Shown here one piece after another: positions 1 through 12,219 of a DNA stretch of 64,000 bases. The first letter of the stretch is position 1; each line of letters opens with the position of its first letter. The stretch is from Ricordea florida (Eukaryota; Cnidaria; Anthozoa; Corallimorpharia; Ricordeidae), in assembly GCA_949710005.1 (NCBI GenBank), contig OX453281.1:23698333-23762332 (forward strand). Direction: 5' to 3'. The notes beneath the pieces were generated by a model. The model was not told where the DNA came from. It ran no database searches and saw nothing but the letters and a program-made list of their open reading frames with translations. A program made the translations under genes and the position numbers.

Positions 1-318
1 ATAAAAACATAAGGACTAGGGGTTTCAAGGAAAAAGTATCAATCAGCAGAGTAAACGATCAAAAAGTAATAAACTCTTGTCTGAATTCCATTCATTGTAT
101 TGTAATTTTCGTCAGTGGATTTAAGTATGTGGTTTGGGATTCATAGTTCATTCTTGCTTCATGCTGGTAATGGTGGCCAGGTGTACACAAATCACAACAA
201 AGGGAGTTCCTTTAAACTCGTTTTGAATTAATGGTAACAAAGGTCTACAAATATAACACTGACTTAAACATGCCAGTTTCTGTTTCTGATACGTAGCAAT
301 TCTTAGTAGTATAGGGCG
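1..318. other. intergenic, no gene seen
   Basis: AT-rich sequence without a convincing reading frame or RNA gene. Confidence 0.5.
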
Positions 319-928
319 CTTATAGGGGCCGTAACCAATCAGGAGCCGAGAAAGACAATAGCCTATTGTTTGGAGAACAATGGAAGCTATTGTTTTCCAA
401 ATCCAAGATGGCGGAGGTATTTTTCAGCCAATCACGAGCCGAATTAAGGATTCAAGATGGCGGCGCTTATAGGGGCAGTAACCAATCAGGAGCCGAAAAA
501 GACAATAGGCTATTGTTTGGAGAACAATGGAAGCTATTGTTTTCCAAATCCAAGATGGCCGCCACAAATTTGAGCCAATCAGGAGCCGAATTAAGTATTC
601 AAGATGGCGGCGTTCAAAGGGCCGTTAACCAATCAAGAGCCAGGATTTGTACCACGTGACCAACAAAAACAATGGGGTTCTATTGTTACCAGAAATGTCA
701 GCCAATCAGGAGTCGAATTAAGGATTCAAAATGGCTTATGCAAATGAAGGTCAGCCATGTTGGAAAACTAGACACCAGCCTAAGAGCCAGGATTTGTACC
801 ACGTGACCAACAAAAACAATGGGGTTCTATTGTTACCAGAAATGTCAGCCAATCAGGAGTCGAATTAAGGATTCAAAATGGCTTATGCAAATGAAGGTCA
901 GCCATGTTGGAAAACTAGACACCAGCCT
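319..928. repeat. 147-bp-period tandem repeat, about four copies
   Basis: Copies start near 319, 466, 613 and 760. The stretch 635-781 is repeated almost exactly at 782-928, and 319-465 is repeated with substitutions at 466-612. Each unit holds phrases such as CCAATCAGGAGCCGAATTAA and AAGATGGC. The unit length equals that of a nucleosome core, which may be coincidence. Open frames running through it are periodic repeats, not a gene. Confidence 0.8.
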
Positions 929-1626
929 CAACAGAGGACCTGGGATCGGTCTCACAGATTTCCATGGCAACCCAATCAATAAAAGGCGGTAAAATACAGT
1001 ATTTTTACTTAAATACTTACATTATTTTTTCTTGGATTTCCATGGCAACCCAATCAATACTTACAGTGTCCTGTGTCCCCCAAAATGCGTAGAAGTCCTT
1101 CCTGCAAGCGGTCATGGTAAAGACTGAGAGACTTGGGTCCAAGCCTGGGCTATGTACGGTGTGGCAAAGCATCATGGGACGATGACATCATCAAGATCCA
1201 ATCCGAATGAAGAAAAATCAGCATGAATTAAAGTACTCACAGCGGGGCTTCCCCAGTCCCCCTCGAAGACCATTAAACCCTGGAATCTCACAATTGTGGG
1301 GCACTCCCCGAGGGTTGGTTACCTCGGCTCGAGTTGGAAAAATCCCTGACAGCGGTGAAACTCCAGGATGGGTATCATCGAGGTGCCACCTCGACTCTTT
1401 GTAGCTGGGAACTACTTTTTTATGCTATTTTACAAAACACAACAGTCCCAAGAGCGTAGCTGAAAAATTTGAGAAAACCATGTACACTATTTACAAGTTG
1501 CCAGACTCGTTGCTGAACTTCGAGGAAATTAAAAAAACTACTTTATAAAACTGTTTACAATTCTAACAGGGCTGCCACGTTAGCCATGTCCTGATCATTT
1601 AGGCCCTGATAAATCCCGGTCATCAT
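929..1626. other. intergenic, no gene seen
   Basis: A short phrase, TTTCCATGGCAACCCAATCA, occurs twice near 960 and 1036. Nothing else is recognisable. Confidence 0.5.
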
Positions 1627-2660
1627 TTAAAGGAATCTTAAACAAAGTACATTTTGAGCCACCGTTGAAGAATTAACATAGTCAGTCAGAGATGAAAGAT
1701 AGAATAAATTAAATCTGAAAAACACTTGTTTGGAAGCTAAAATCATGTTAGACCGCGTCTCAACCCTTAAGAATAACATTGCAAACAAACTCTTCGTGCT
1801 CAAAGTGAAGATCTAACAAACACTGCAAACTATTCGCTTCAAGTAAAACAGCCGCTCGAATTATAAGCACTTTTCGACGAAAACAAAATCAATTTTCCAT
1901 CAATAATAATCCTTCCTTTCAAAGCGTCATTTTAAATAAGAAGACATGCTTAGAAACAAAAATCATGTTAGACTGTATCTTAACCCTTGAGAATAACATC
2001 AAAGGCATTTCAAACAAACTTTTCACCCTCAAAGTGAAGATCTGATCAAAGAAATTTCAAACAAACTTTTCGCTTTTGAAATAAAGATCAAATTTCTAAA
2101 CACTGCAAAGCTTATCACTCTAATACATTGACAGTGCAAATTACAAGCACTTTTCGACGGGAATAAAACCAATTACATTAATCATAGCCCTTAGTTCTTG
2201 GAGAAAAGAGAATTACGTGTTCCTTTCTTATTTCTTCATCCAACATGAGAAGAAAGAGTTAAAGAGAAAAAATACAATTGAAATACTTCAAGTGGAAATG
2301 AATTGCTAATGCCAGTTTGCAATAAAATCTAAAATCCTTGATCTCGACTGTTCCCTTGAGAAAAGCAGCATTCAAAAGAATCTTAAACAAATAAAGTACA
2401 TTTTGAGCCACCGTCGAAGAATTCACATAATTAGTCAGAGATGAACCGTGAAATGAATTAAGACCGAAAAACACATGTTTAGAAGCTAACATCATGTTGG
2501 ACCGTATCTTAACCCTTGAGAAAAAAAATCAAAGGCATTTTAAGCAAACTCTTCGCGCTCAAAGTGAAGATCTAACAAACACTGCAAACTGTTCGCTTCA
2601 AATAAAACAGCCGCTCAAATAGTAAGCAGTTTTCGACAAGAGTAAAACACTTACATCAAA
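1627..2660. repeat. degenerate direct repeats of about 290 bp
   Basis: The block at 1627-1890 recurs at about 2371-2660 (offset about 751), with a partial copy at 1945-2170. Shared phrases include CATTTTGAGCCACCGT, CTCAAAGTGAAGATCTAACA and AAAACAGCCGCTC. No coding capacity is visible. Confidence 0.7.
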
Positions 2661-3254
2661 TATAGTCCTTTTATCCAATGCGTCACACATCTCTTGTTTA
2701 CCAGGAGCCCATGTGTTTACTTAATTCCATTTCACCAAGACAGGAGAGAAAAATACATTTACCAAGACCAACGCACGCTGAACGAACTCACGCAAGTAAA
2801 ATGATTTTGCTTACAACGCTTGATTAATAAAAGTGTATTCACTAAAGAATAAACAATGGTAGGTTAACAGCCAATGAGATGATGGGGGGGATGGAGGGTA
2901 CACCAATTCATTAACGTCACAAAAGGTTTGGTTAAGAGCCGATGAGATGACGTGGAGGTACTAGGTACTAGATATTCCCTGCGGTACCATTTGTCTTTAA
3001 AACAAATCAAAGAGTCGTGATGCTTACTTTATAACGTTTATTGAATAATAATAACATGAAATCTGTAAAGAGAATTTTAAATTTTAAAGGCTTGACCGTC
3101 GGTGGTGTTGGAAACTAGACTGGTTTCCAGTTTCTCAGACTCTTGGTGCCAGGCCCCAAAAATGTGTGGGAGGAGGTGGAGGAAGGGGACGGGGGAGAAA
3201 GAGGAGGATGATAAAGAAAAGGAGGAGGAAGAAAAGGACGAGAAGGAGGAGGAG
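2661..3254. other. intergenic, no gene seen
   Basis: Non-coding sequence leading into a purine-rich stretch (3165-3255). Confidence 0.45.
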
Positions 3255-3800
3255 GTGGTGGTTGTGTATGTGGTGGTGGTGGTGTTTGTGGTGGTGGTGG
3301 TGGTGGTGTATGTGGGGGTGGTGGTGGTGGTGGTGGTGGTGGTGGTGCATGTGGTGGTGGTGTATGTGGTGGTGGTGGTGGTGGTTGGTGGTGGTGTATG
3401 TGGTGGTGGTGCATGTGGTGGTGGTGGTGGTGGTGCATGTGGTGGTGCTGGTGGTTGGTGGTGGTGTATGTGGTGGTGGTGTATGTGGTGGTGGTGGTGG
3501 TTGTGTATGTGGTGTATGTGGTGTATGTGGTGGTGGTGGTGGTGGTGGTGGTGATTTCAAGTTCTTGAAATACGTTAATAGTATTTCCAAGAACTTTACT
3601 ACATAATACCACCACCACCACATACACCACATACACAACCACCACCACCACCACATACACCACCACCACCACCACCACATACACCACCACCACCACCACC
3701 ACATACACCACCACCACCACCACCACATACACCACTACCACCACCACATACACCACCACCACCACATACACCACATACACCACATACACCACATACACCA
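3255..3800. repeat. inverted GTG/CAC microsatellite (giant palindrome)
   Basis: The left arm is (GTG)n with GTATGT interruptions (3255-3552). The right arm is its reverse complement, (CAC)n with ATACAC interruptions (3606-3800). The centre (3554-3600) is also palindromic: CAAGTTCTTGAAATAC faces GTATTTCCAAGAACTT. The right arm runs into the assembly gap. Long open frames here are translated microsatellite. Confidence 0.9.
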
Positions 3801-4000
3801 NNNNNNNNNNNNNNNNNNNNNNNNNNNNNNNNNNNNNNNNNNNNNNNNNNNNNNNNNNNNNNNNNNNNNNNNNNNNNNNNNNNNNNNNNNNNNNNNNNNN
3901 NNNNNNNNNNNNNNNNNNNNNNNNNNNNNNNNNNNNNNNNNNNNNNNNNNNNNNNNNNNNNNNNNNNNNNNNNNNNNNNNNNNNNNNNNNNNNNNNNNNN
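3801..4000. other. assembly gap (200 N)
   Basis: Exactly 200 N. The gap sits directly on the arm of the microsatellite palindrome and cuts the outer end of the next inverted repeat. Confidence 1.
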
Positions 4001-5988
4001 GAAATACAAACCAAATCCACAGGCTCTTTGACAGCAAGGCAACGTGAAATCAAAGAGGTTAACGCACGCCGTTGACTGTGTTGCGTGACATCACGCCACT
4101 AATTGCATCCCGTATCCTGTCTAAAATAATACATTTATATCCTGAAAAATTGAAACTTTGAAAGGATGCATCCATTCTTTTTTTAAATAGTACAGTTCGC
4201 GGTCTGAAACAAGTCTCAAAGAGACAGAAGGCGGGACATTCTTCACATAACTAAAACGCCGGTTGCGTCCTAGATCTCTCTCTTAGGGTTTCAGGACTTT
4301 ACAAAATTAGTCAAGGACGGACAGAAAAGTAATAAGAGTAAAAACAAAGCTCTCCACGAAACGTTGTTGCTGCTTATCATGTTTCTTTACATTGCCTTGT
4401 CTAACTTACTGATTTAGTCGATTTTCCTATTGCTGTTTTTCACTTGTCACGTGACATTTGAATTTCCCCCTAATGTTTACACAAATCCTAATCAGGCCCC
4501 ATAGTTGTATAGATGAAACGACCAGGCCAGGGTCAGGTCCACTTCGCTGTCAAAACCGGAAAACGTGAACACTGCCTTATGCGGTTGGTATATGTATTAA
4601 GCCGGTCCTAGCGCACCCCCTGGAACACGGAGCGTACAAAAAACCAGGAAAAACTGGCGCCCAAAACCATGAATAAACATAAATTCCAATGGCTGATCTT
4701 CTTGGTAAATTAACATGTTTGGTGATTATTCCATCCTTATCCCGTCTTTGTAGACCTGTTGTACACCACTAGATAAAAAATCACTCGTCATAGTCCTGTA
4801 TTCTAATTCAGTATTTGTTAATTGATAATCAGGTGGGTTAGTAGAATTCGTGCCAGTAAACAATATTTTTCACAGCTGCTAGATTTAACTCGAATTTCAA
4901 ATTATCTCTCAAACCATATAGATAAAATACGCCACCATCGGTTAAAACTGGATGATCAATTGGAATGCAAAATTTTCTTCTATGAAGTTTAGATAACAAA
5001 ACATCTTTGGGTTGACTTGTATCTTTATTGCTTGCGTTTGTCCGCAATCTTCGGATGTTTTCGTTTGATATACCCTGTCTTAATCGGTCGCGTCTTTCTT
5101 TTTGGGATAAGTAAAGGTCTTTGTACGTCATATATAAATCATATCTATCATATCTATCAATTTCATTATAATTAAGTGTTTCAATTTTAGTGATGATATT
5201 TGAAGCCGTTAAAATATACCAACAGCACATAAGTTGGATCTATGAATAGTTTAGAAAAGCAAAATGTTGGAATGTATGTATGCCTTCCATAGATATTATA
5301 CGAAATTTAACTGAAACTGTGAGTCAGGTGGTTTTCAAGGTTCGTTCTGATAAACTTTCATCAAATTATGATTTTAATTTTTTAGAATTTGGATTTTTAT
5401 TTTTGGGATTTTGATTTTGATTTTTAATTTTGGGATTTTGATTTTGGTTCTGCTCTGTGTGATTTGCTTGAAGTTGTTGAGTTTTCTTATGATCTGATTT
5501 TGGGATTTTTATTTTTATTTTTGATCCGATTTTTAAGATTTTTTGTTATTTCTGGATCTGATAGGAAAATCGACTAAATCAGTAAGTTAGACAAGGCAAT
5601 GTAAAGAAACATGATAAGCAGCAACAACGTTTCGTGGAGAGCTTTGTTTTTACTCTTGTTACTTTTCTGTCCGTCCTTGACTAATTTTGTAAAGTCCTGA
5701 AACCTTAGAGAGAGATCTAGGACGCAACCGGCGTTTTAGTTATGTGAAGAATGTCCCGCCTTCTGTCTCTTTGAGACTTGTTTCAGACCGCGAACTGTAC
5801 TATTTAAAAAAGAATGGATGCATCCTTTCAAAGTTTCAATTTTTCAGGATATAAATGTATTATTTTAGACAGGATACGGGATGCAATTAGTGGCGTGATG
5901 TCACGCAACACAGTCAACGGCGTGCGTTAACCTCTTTGATTTCACGTTGCCTTGCTGTCAAAGAGCCTGTGGATTTGGTTTGTATTTC
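4001..5988. mobile_element. inverted-repeat element carrying a capsid-gene fragment
   Basis: 4001-4430 and 5561-5988 are near-identical inverted copies, differing by only a few bases and small indels. The outer limit of the left arm is lost in the gap. The 1.1-kb interior contains a degenerate Polinton-type major capsid fragment and a T-rich low-complexity stretch (5375-5545). The arms do not resemble the termini of the intact Polinton at 30013-56407. It is either a deleted, non-autonomous relative of a Polinton or an unrelated fold-back element that captured capsid DNA. Confidence 0.7.
4690..5230 (-). pseudogene. Polinton-type major capsid protein fragment
   Basis: An open frame of 130 codons (4838-5230) matches the middle of the capsid protein at 49288-50523. 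Both contain a DLY/DLF..RLRQGIS..NIR.(L/I)RTNA.NKDTS block followed by a P(I/L)DHP-type segment. Downstream (about 4690-4837) the similarity continues in shifted frames, including a VNLPRRS segment equivalent to INVPRRS in the other copy. At least two frameshifts break it and both ends are missing. It lies inside the 430-bp inverted arms and is not functional. Confidence 0.85.
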
Positions 5989-7194
5989 GAGGACATTTAA
6001 AACCTAGACTGTGTCAAAAGTAACAATAATTATTCTTAAGCTGCCGGGATACGTTCCTGCTGTATTTTCTGGGCTATCTTCATTGTTTTCCCGGTGTTTT
6101 TAATGGACAACGACCGGTAGCTTAGGTCGTGCGTAACGGAGTTTGAAAGACAAAACAAGTGCATCCCAGAAGCAAATTTTTGATCGGAAACCCAACTCTT
6201 AATCAAGGTAAGCCTGACTTTGAGCAAATATGGTCAAAAATAATTCCTGTTGTCCCATTCCTGGCTCATCGGTGACTTTGTTTACGTGATAAAGTAACAT
6301 GATCGGGATCAACTGAACTATCGCATCACCGCATCACGGAGCAAATTACATGAAATTGAGCAAATTGGTCGACTAAATCTGAGGCGCTCGCTCAAAAACC
6401 TTATTGAACATATATGAAATGTTGAAATATAACATCTCTAGAGCTCAAAATCTGATTTTGGGGCTATTTGAAGAATGGCCCCTTATGTAGAATTGGAGTT
6501 TAATTTTGCCACTAAATCACCTTGTTGTCAAGTACCTACTAAACAAAGCTCTTGAACCTTGTCACGAAATCCGTATTTAATCCGGAAATGTTTCTTAGAT
6601 TACTGTCAGCTATTTGATTTTGCTGAATTAAGTATAAAATCGTCGGTAAAAAGTTTATTCGGCCGTCGCGAGGCAATTTTTTGGACCAATAAATTTCGCA
6701 GTAAATTGAGGCGTCAAACCGTCGAAATCGAAAATCTCGATTTTCTCACAAAATTCGATCTAACTCAAAAAATAAACCCCAGAACCTTCTTAATCTCACT
6801 AAAATCTTCCTTTAGACTCAAAGTAAGGGTAGGTTAGGTTTTGAGTTGTGGCCGCGATTTATCGATTTTGCTCGATTTTTGTGTGCATTCACTCTTAACT
6901 GTTCGCACCTTTTTAATGAGTTTTGCCGTTCACCTGCCTACCTTTTAGCCGGACCATTACTTAATTACAATCAAACTTTACAAAGGTCGACCACGCCTCC
7001 GGTGTCTATGTCTCCTACTCTTTTCGAACAGTGTTGCGAGATCTTTAATGTCCCAGGCCACAAGAACTAGTGCTGCGAGACGGAAACTACGGTTTTTCGT
7101 CCTTATCCGAGAAAATTTTAATGTCTAACCATTTGCAGGTGTCATAACGAAGGCAGCACATGCTCTCCAGCTACTGTTTAAGACCTTGAGTGTT
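5989..7194. other. intergenic, no gene seen
   Basis: Short open frames on both strands have no recognisable motif. Probably old transposon debris. Confidence 0.4.
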
Positions 7195-7269
7195 GGTCCA
7201 GCCGGGATTTGAACTTACGACCCCCCGCTCGACAGGCCAGCACTCTACCAACTGAGCTAACAGGGCGGC
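7195..7269 (-). repeat. tRNA-derived SINE head
   Basis: The minus strand has a tRNA-like arrangement. An A-box-like TAGCTCAGTTGGTAGAG (about 7245-7261) is followed by a B-box-like GTTCAAATCCC (7204-7214) at normal spacing. The acceptor and anticodon stems do not pair well, so it looks like the promoter head of a SINE rather than a working tRNA gene. Confidence 0.6.
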
Positions 7270-9689
7270 GGTTAAAGATCTGCTTGTAATCCCTCTCTTG
7301 CCGGTGATTTTTAATTTTTAAAATCTATTAGTGCTTTAAAGTAATCTGCCCGTGTGCCCCTTCACAAGAAAAACTTGTCTGCGTTCTCTAGAGGGGTGAT
7401 CAGTATTTTCTGAGAAAATTAGGGGTAAATCGTTGTTTGCAACTAAAGTTTCATGGTTATTTGATGTGTAAAGTGCTTTTCTAAAAGCACATTTGTTCTT
7501 GCAAGACTTCAGATTGGTCAGTAGTAGAAGTACTATCAACATGTTTCAATTTAGTGGTTGTCTTTTTTCAAAGCTTCGTTTTTCTAAACCATAAGAGTAT
7601 CTAGTGTTACTTTCCCCATGCTCGTGCCATGTAACTCTACTTCTAATTTGTACCTTGCGCCTTGTCTTGCATTATGTTTTTTGAGACTGGATCTGGCAAC
7701 ATTACTTTCATTGATAATTTGCTTGTTGTTGGTATGTGTTTAAACTTTTCTGTAGAGTTCGTTTTAAATTTGTTTTTGTATATAAATTTCCATAGATTTC
7801 CTCTGTTTTGCTTGACTTTTCGAATATTTGACTGTAAAGCCTCCTATTTACATTTTGATTTAATCCCATTTCAAATCTTAGACGTCTTTATATTTTCGTT
7901 GAAAGTTGGGTATTTCTGTCCGCAACTTAGTAACATAAGACTCTGACTGGTTAATTTTCCAAACGCCGGGATCCCTTTTGAACTTGCGTCCTTCGGATTT
8001 TACATGCATTAGTATGGCCGAATGGGCTGTTTTATCGAGAACACACCAAATGTCGTTTAAATGGTAAAGATTTTACAGTCTTTTTATTTCTTTGACTACC
8101 AAATACTTTCAATTGTTAATATTGCCGTCTTTTTTATTTTTTTTCTGCTAAGGTGCAGTTGAAGTCGCCACCAATTATGATTATTTCTTTAGAGAATTCT
8201 TGGAGCTGTTGTTGTATTTCCTTGAAAAAGGAAGTTTGTTGGTTCGTATCATTTGAAGCGTAAATGTTGACAAGGACAATTCGCGTATCTGCGAGCAAAA
8301 TATCTAATATGATGTATCTGCCGTTTTTGTCACAATTTTTTTTCTCAACTCTGCACTTTGTTTTAGGATTTCACAGGATTATTGTACCTTTGCTATGCTT
8401 TGCACCGTGGCTGAAAAAGATTTCACCGCTCCATTCCGCTTGCCAAATATTTCACATTCTTTTGGTCATGAGCTGTAGGCCCTTTGTAAGAAACAAAAGT
8501 ACAGTGTTGGTGGTGCAACCACCTGAAGACGGCACGGCGTTCGGCGTTTACGTAACTTGTTCAAGCCTCTAATATTTACTACCAGGCATTTTAAGTCAGT
8601 AGGGCGATTCATGGAAAGTCGTTAAAGTTACATTTTCTAATGTATGGGTACATTGTGTATATATATTAACACGATCGTTGGGACAGATTTTTTTGCACTT
8701 GGCTACGAAACAATAAGTTGAAGTTGAGGGTTGCCTGTTAGGCCTGGTTCAGACGCCGCTCCATTCATGTGTCGAAACAAACTGAGGAACTACGTACGGC
8801 AAAAGAGCGGCGTCTGATTCAATTTGGTCGGCAGTTTTAATTTGGTGCGACCAAAACCATCGCCCAGAATGCCATTGTTTTCAGCGACATGTACTTACAG
8901 TGCCCGATTTCAGGGCGCACGGCATAATAGTTTGCATATTTAGAACTAGTCAGTTGTGATTGGCTGATGGGTTTAGCTTTGGGAATACTCTTGAATTTCG
9001 TTGCACTGCCGCTGCTGTCAATCAAACTCAAGGTGCGAGAAAGTACACAATAGCTCCGTAATTAGGCAGAGATATCTGTTTAAACCTATTGTCAAAGATT
9101 ATTTCAAAATAATTTGTTGTGATCTCAAAAGACATCGAGTGTCTTTAAATGTTGTTTGTTGACACACAAGTGTACGTTAGCCGCGCGCGTTAAAAGATAA
9201 AAAAATCTCGCGCTTAACGAAACTTCTTCCCGATTACGGTCTGCCGTCATATATAACTGACGAGTAACGCAAAACTTTGTACTTGCTCGGCCTGTCTGTC
9301 TTTCAAACGTTTATCTCTACCGAGTTTCACACAATTTCGCAAGCGCAAATAATTTATTCCGCTCCTCTGTAAAAGGTCCAAAAAAAAATTATTCGAGCCC
9401 TTTGACCGACAAGCGTGCACGTGATTTTTTTTGTGTAAAACAGCGACTGACGGTTTACCAAAACGATGTTATTAATAAAGAATGATGAAGAGAAAAGTGA
9501 ATGAAATAAACAAAATATACTTCTTTAGCCGCGTTGATCGTGTAAAACTGAAAAATACAACAAACAAGCGCTTTTTGTTGCCGGAACAAGCCGACCCACG
9601 TCATCAGTGACTCGTGGGAATTCGCATTCTATTGTTTCTAAAAAATTAAGTATTCAACTTATAGAACTTTGGATCCGTTTCGATTGTTT
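7270..9689. other. intergenic, no gene supported
   Basis: Several open frames under 105 codons occur, none with a recognisable domain. Part of it (7560-8580) has T-rich codon use on the plus strand resembling decayed retroelement sequence, but I cannot name it. Confidence 0.35.
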
Positions 9690-9700
9690 AAAAAATATAA
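9690..9700 (+). promoter_or_regulatory. TATA-like box before chromodomain gene
   Basis: AAAAAATATAAG lies about 60 bp before the start codon at 9755, a plausible Pol II core promoter position if the 5' UTR is short. Confidence 0.4.
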
Positions 9701-9754
9701 GTAGTCGTCTTTGATTGTAACTTTTTAGTTGCAAAAGACTTCTGAAGAGTCAAC

Positions 9755-10420
9755 ATGTCAAAGCGTACGAGACACGCGCGCGGTTATTACGCATCGTTAT
9801 TCGAGGCACGCGACAGAAGCTTTACTTTGAAATACCGTCCCAGATCTAAGCCATCTGTTATGGGTTTTTACGAAGTTGAGCGCATTGTTGCAAAGCGAGT
9901 TAAGTCGGGTAGGGAAGAATACTTCGTTCACTGGAAAAACTACTCTCCAGCAGAGAACACATGGGAACCGGCCAACCATCTGCCAGAGGAACTCATCGCC
10001 GCCTTCGCAGACAAGTTCGTGGATCCGATTCGCGCAGATGAATCAAGAGAGAGACTCGCCCTTCTTTTTGAGAAGGGCTTGAAATCGCCCGGCGCTTGCA
10101 ACGAGACAATCACAATGCGCCATGACGTATTACGATCATTGTTTCCTGGAATGCCATTACCTCTCAGTGGGACTCCATACCTCGCCAGCGAAGAAGAACT
10201 GATGACAGCAGGTCTTGGCTCTTCACTGAGAAAGTGCTTAACAGTAACCGGTGGTGGTTGTTGCGTACATTTTCCTGTCAGCCTTAAGGTTACTGTAGAC
10301 CTTCAGGGGTGTCTTCCGAAGAATCATTCGTATGCGCGCCGCTTATACTCTAACCATAGAAAAGTATATATCATCGTAAAGCTAATAAAATGTACAATCA
10401 GAAGAAATATCTTTTTTTAA
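9755..10420 (+). CDS. chromodomain protein (intronless frame)
   Basis: A 221-codon frame. Residues about 38-85 form a canonical chromodomain: YEVERIVAKR, then EEYFVHWKNY and ENTWEPANHL. This supplies the aromatic cage residues (Y, W, Y/W) expected to read methyl-lysine on histone H3, so a nuclear chromatin role is likely from family knowledge. The N-terminus is Arg-rich. Beyond about residue 160 the sequence stops looking like a folded protein, and an AATAAA lies inside the frame near 10384. The true C-terminus may therefore be spliced differently or end earlier. Chromodomains also occur in Gypsy integrases, but no integrase, RT or LTR is adjacent. It could be a single-exon host gene or a domesticated fragment. 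Confidence 0.65.
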   Translation: MSKRTRHARGYYASLFEARDRSFTLKYRPRSKPSVMGFYEVERIVAKRVKSGREEYFVHWKNYSPAENTWEPANHLPEELIAAFADKFVDPIRADESRERLALLFEKGLKSPGACNETITMRHDVLRSLFPGMPLPLSGTPYLASEEELMTAGLGSSLRKCLTVTGGGCCVHFPVSLKVTVDLQGCLPKNHSYARRLYSNHRKVYIIVKLIKCTIRRNIFF

Positions 10421-10557
10421 GATTTGATTTAATGATAAGCGCGCGCTAGCCTTCAAACGCAAAACTGATACTATTTGTTTAACTGAATTACCTGCCTTCC
10501 TGCTCGCAAGTACGACCAAACAAACTGCACAATGTCAATCAGTAGGTGATTGGCTAC

Positions 10558-10707
10558 AAAAGGGTGTGAGGCTTTTTCGATATTCCGACTGGTTGCCGAG
10601 AAAATCTATTTTGAAGTTGGCGAATTGAATATTTGCCGATCTTCGTCACATGAGAGCGCGTAAAAGGAGAAGTATTTGAAATATCAAAAAAGCCTCACAC
10701 CCTTTTT
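10558..10707. mobile_element. short hairpin MITE (~150 bp)
   Basis: The inverted ends are AAAAGGGTGTGAGGCTTTTT (from 10558) and its near-perfect reverse complement ending near 10707, around a ~98-bp centre. No clear target duplication is visible. Confidence 0.6.
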
Positions 10708-12219
10708 TGCATTGATAACCAAGGAACATTTTGGCCAAATTTCATGAGAATCCGTCAAATCTATATACCCTATTAATTCGCTTGAAGCAAGGAAATCCAC
10801 GCAAAAATAAAGTCCGAGTTTTAGACTCCTAAAGTTTTAAAGGCTTATCACACTTCATCAAAGCGGCTGTCAACTGGGTCATGCCGCCGACCAATGAAAC
10901 ACGAGCTTCGGATCCCCCGAGCTCCCGCAACAAAAATAGCTCATTAAATTTGCGGGAAGTTTTGCAGTCGCAGTTGAACACCGTCGAGTGATTGCGGCGA
11001 AAACATGGGGAAAGTTATATCAACGAGAAAAGCCTCTGGAAAAACATAAAAGAGAAGAGGCACTAATCAGCGAAAGGGAGGAAAAGTTGTGGCGACCTCC
11101 AAAGAACCAAACATTCAGTCAACCGAGCGCGATCCAAAACAAAACGTGGTCACACTCCAATTCCTCCGATTGTGTGCTTGCGTTCGATTCCTCGCCACTG
11201 GTCGAGTCAGATTCTGCTAAACCAGTGGTAGCAGCTTTCGAAGCCATCAGCTTTAAGCTACCGGCATCAACCTCTCTGGAAGCTGAAGGATGTGAGACTC
11301 CTGAAACATCGCTTGAAGGCTGGTCAAACCAGGAGCCTTTGTCACTGACGGCGAGTTCCTTCCTCCTGCTTTCATCAAACAAATCGTCTTTCTCCTTTTT
11401 CTCCAGGTTTCTTACGAGGTTTTGTTCAGGGCTTCTTTTCTCTTTTCGATTCATAATGTAAGTTTTTACGGATTCTACATTAAAATATTCACTGATACCA
11501 ACGGCCAAAACGACGCGACAGAGCACAACTTTCAATGTAAACAAAATATTCAAATGTTTGTAATTTTAGTCCCGGATAAGATTTGCCGCGAAAAATCAGT
11601 AGGCGCTAGATGTCTTTAATGGGATTAGAACGCCTTTAGTTATTTATTAACTCTTCTCCAAAATAAATTTTCCCCGAAATCTCGCGATCATTGAATGATT
11701 TCAAACAACTTTTTTCACCAAACTTTAAATCGATGTTTTAGCTATGTCAGGAGCACAGAAAAAAAAATTCGCAAAATTCAGCCTTTGAAGGTCTACAGTA
11801 ACCTTAAGTTACTGCTTGGAAAGTCGCCCGCCTTTCTAGACGAGCAAGGCCGTAAAACCGCTTCCCGTCCAGTAGAGAAAGTTCAAGTTCGGTTCACGAA
11901 AGATTATTTCACCGGAACCATGCAGTAAGCTGAAAGCTGCCACCTACATACAACGGCTCCTTTAGGAGCCACCAAATCAATAAAAGCTATGACCAACTTA
12001 ACTCTCGTAATGGTTTAGTTAAAGCCAAAAATACTGATATCTTTTCTCTTTGAGCCAAAGACAAAGGAGAAAAGGAGACTCTTGATCGTTTTTGCAACAA
12101 ACAAATTTATTTAAAATTGTTTACATCAACAAGAGTATTCTGGTAATAACAGTTGGTCACACTTCACTGAGTCGCACTTAGAACATATGAGGGGTGATCA
12201 CCGCCAAAATTAGAAATTC
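10708..12219. other. intergenic with an uncertain hydrophilic frame
   Basis: Overlapping frames occur on both strands (10988-11461 plus, 11119-11553 minus). The minus frame encodes a Ser/Glu/Lys-rich stretch starting MNRKEKRSPEQ that could be an exon, but no domain is recognisable and splice sites are not convincing. The rest holds nothing I can name. Confidence 0.3.

Noticed and set aside
3102..4053. Long frames rich in Val/Trp/His/Pro/Thr on both strands
   Set aside because: They are translations of the GTG/CAC microsatellite and the N gap, not genes.
7195..7269. Functional tRNA gene
   Set aside because: A and B boxes are present but the cloverleaf stems do not pair properly.
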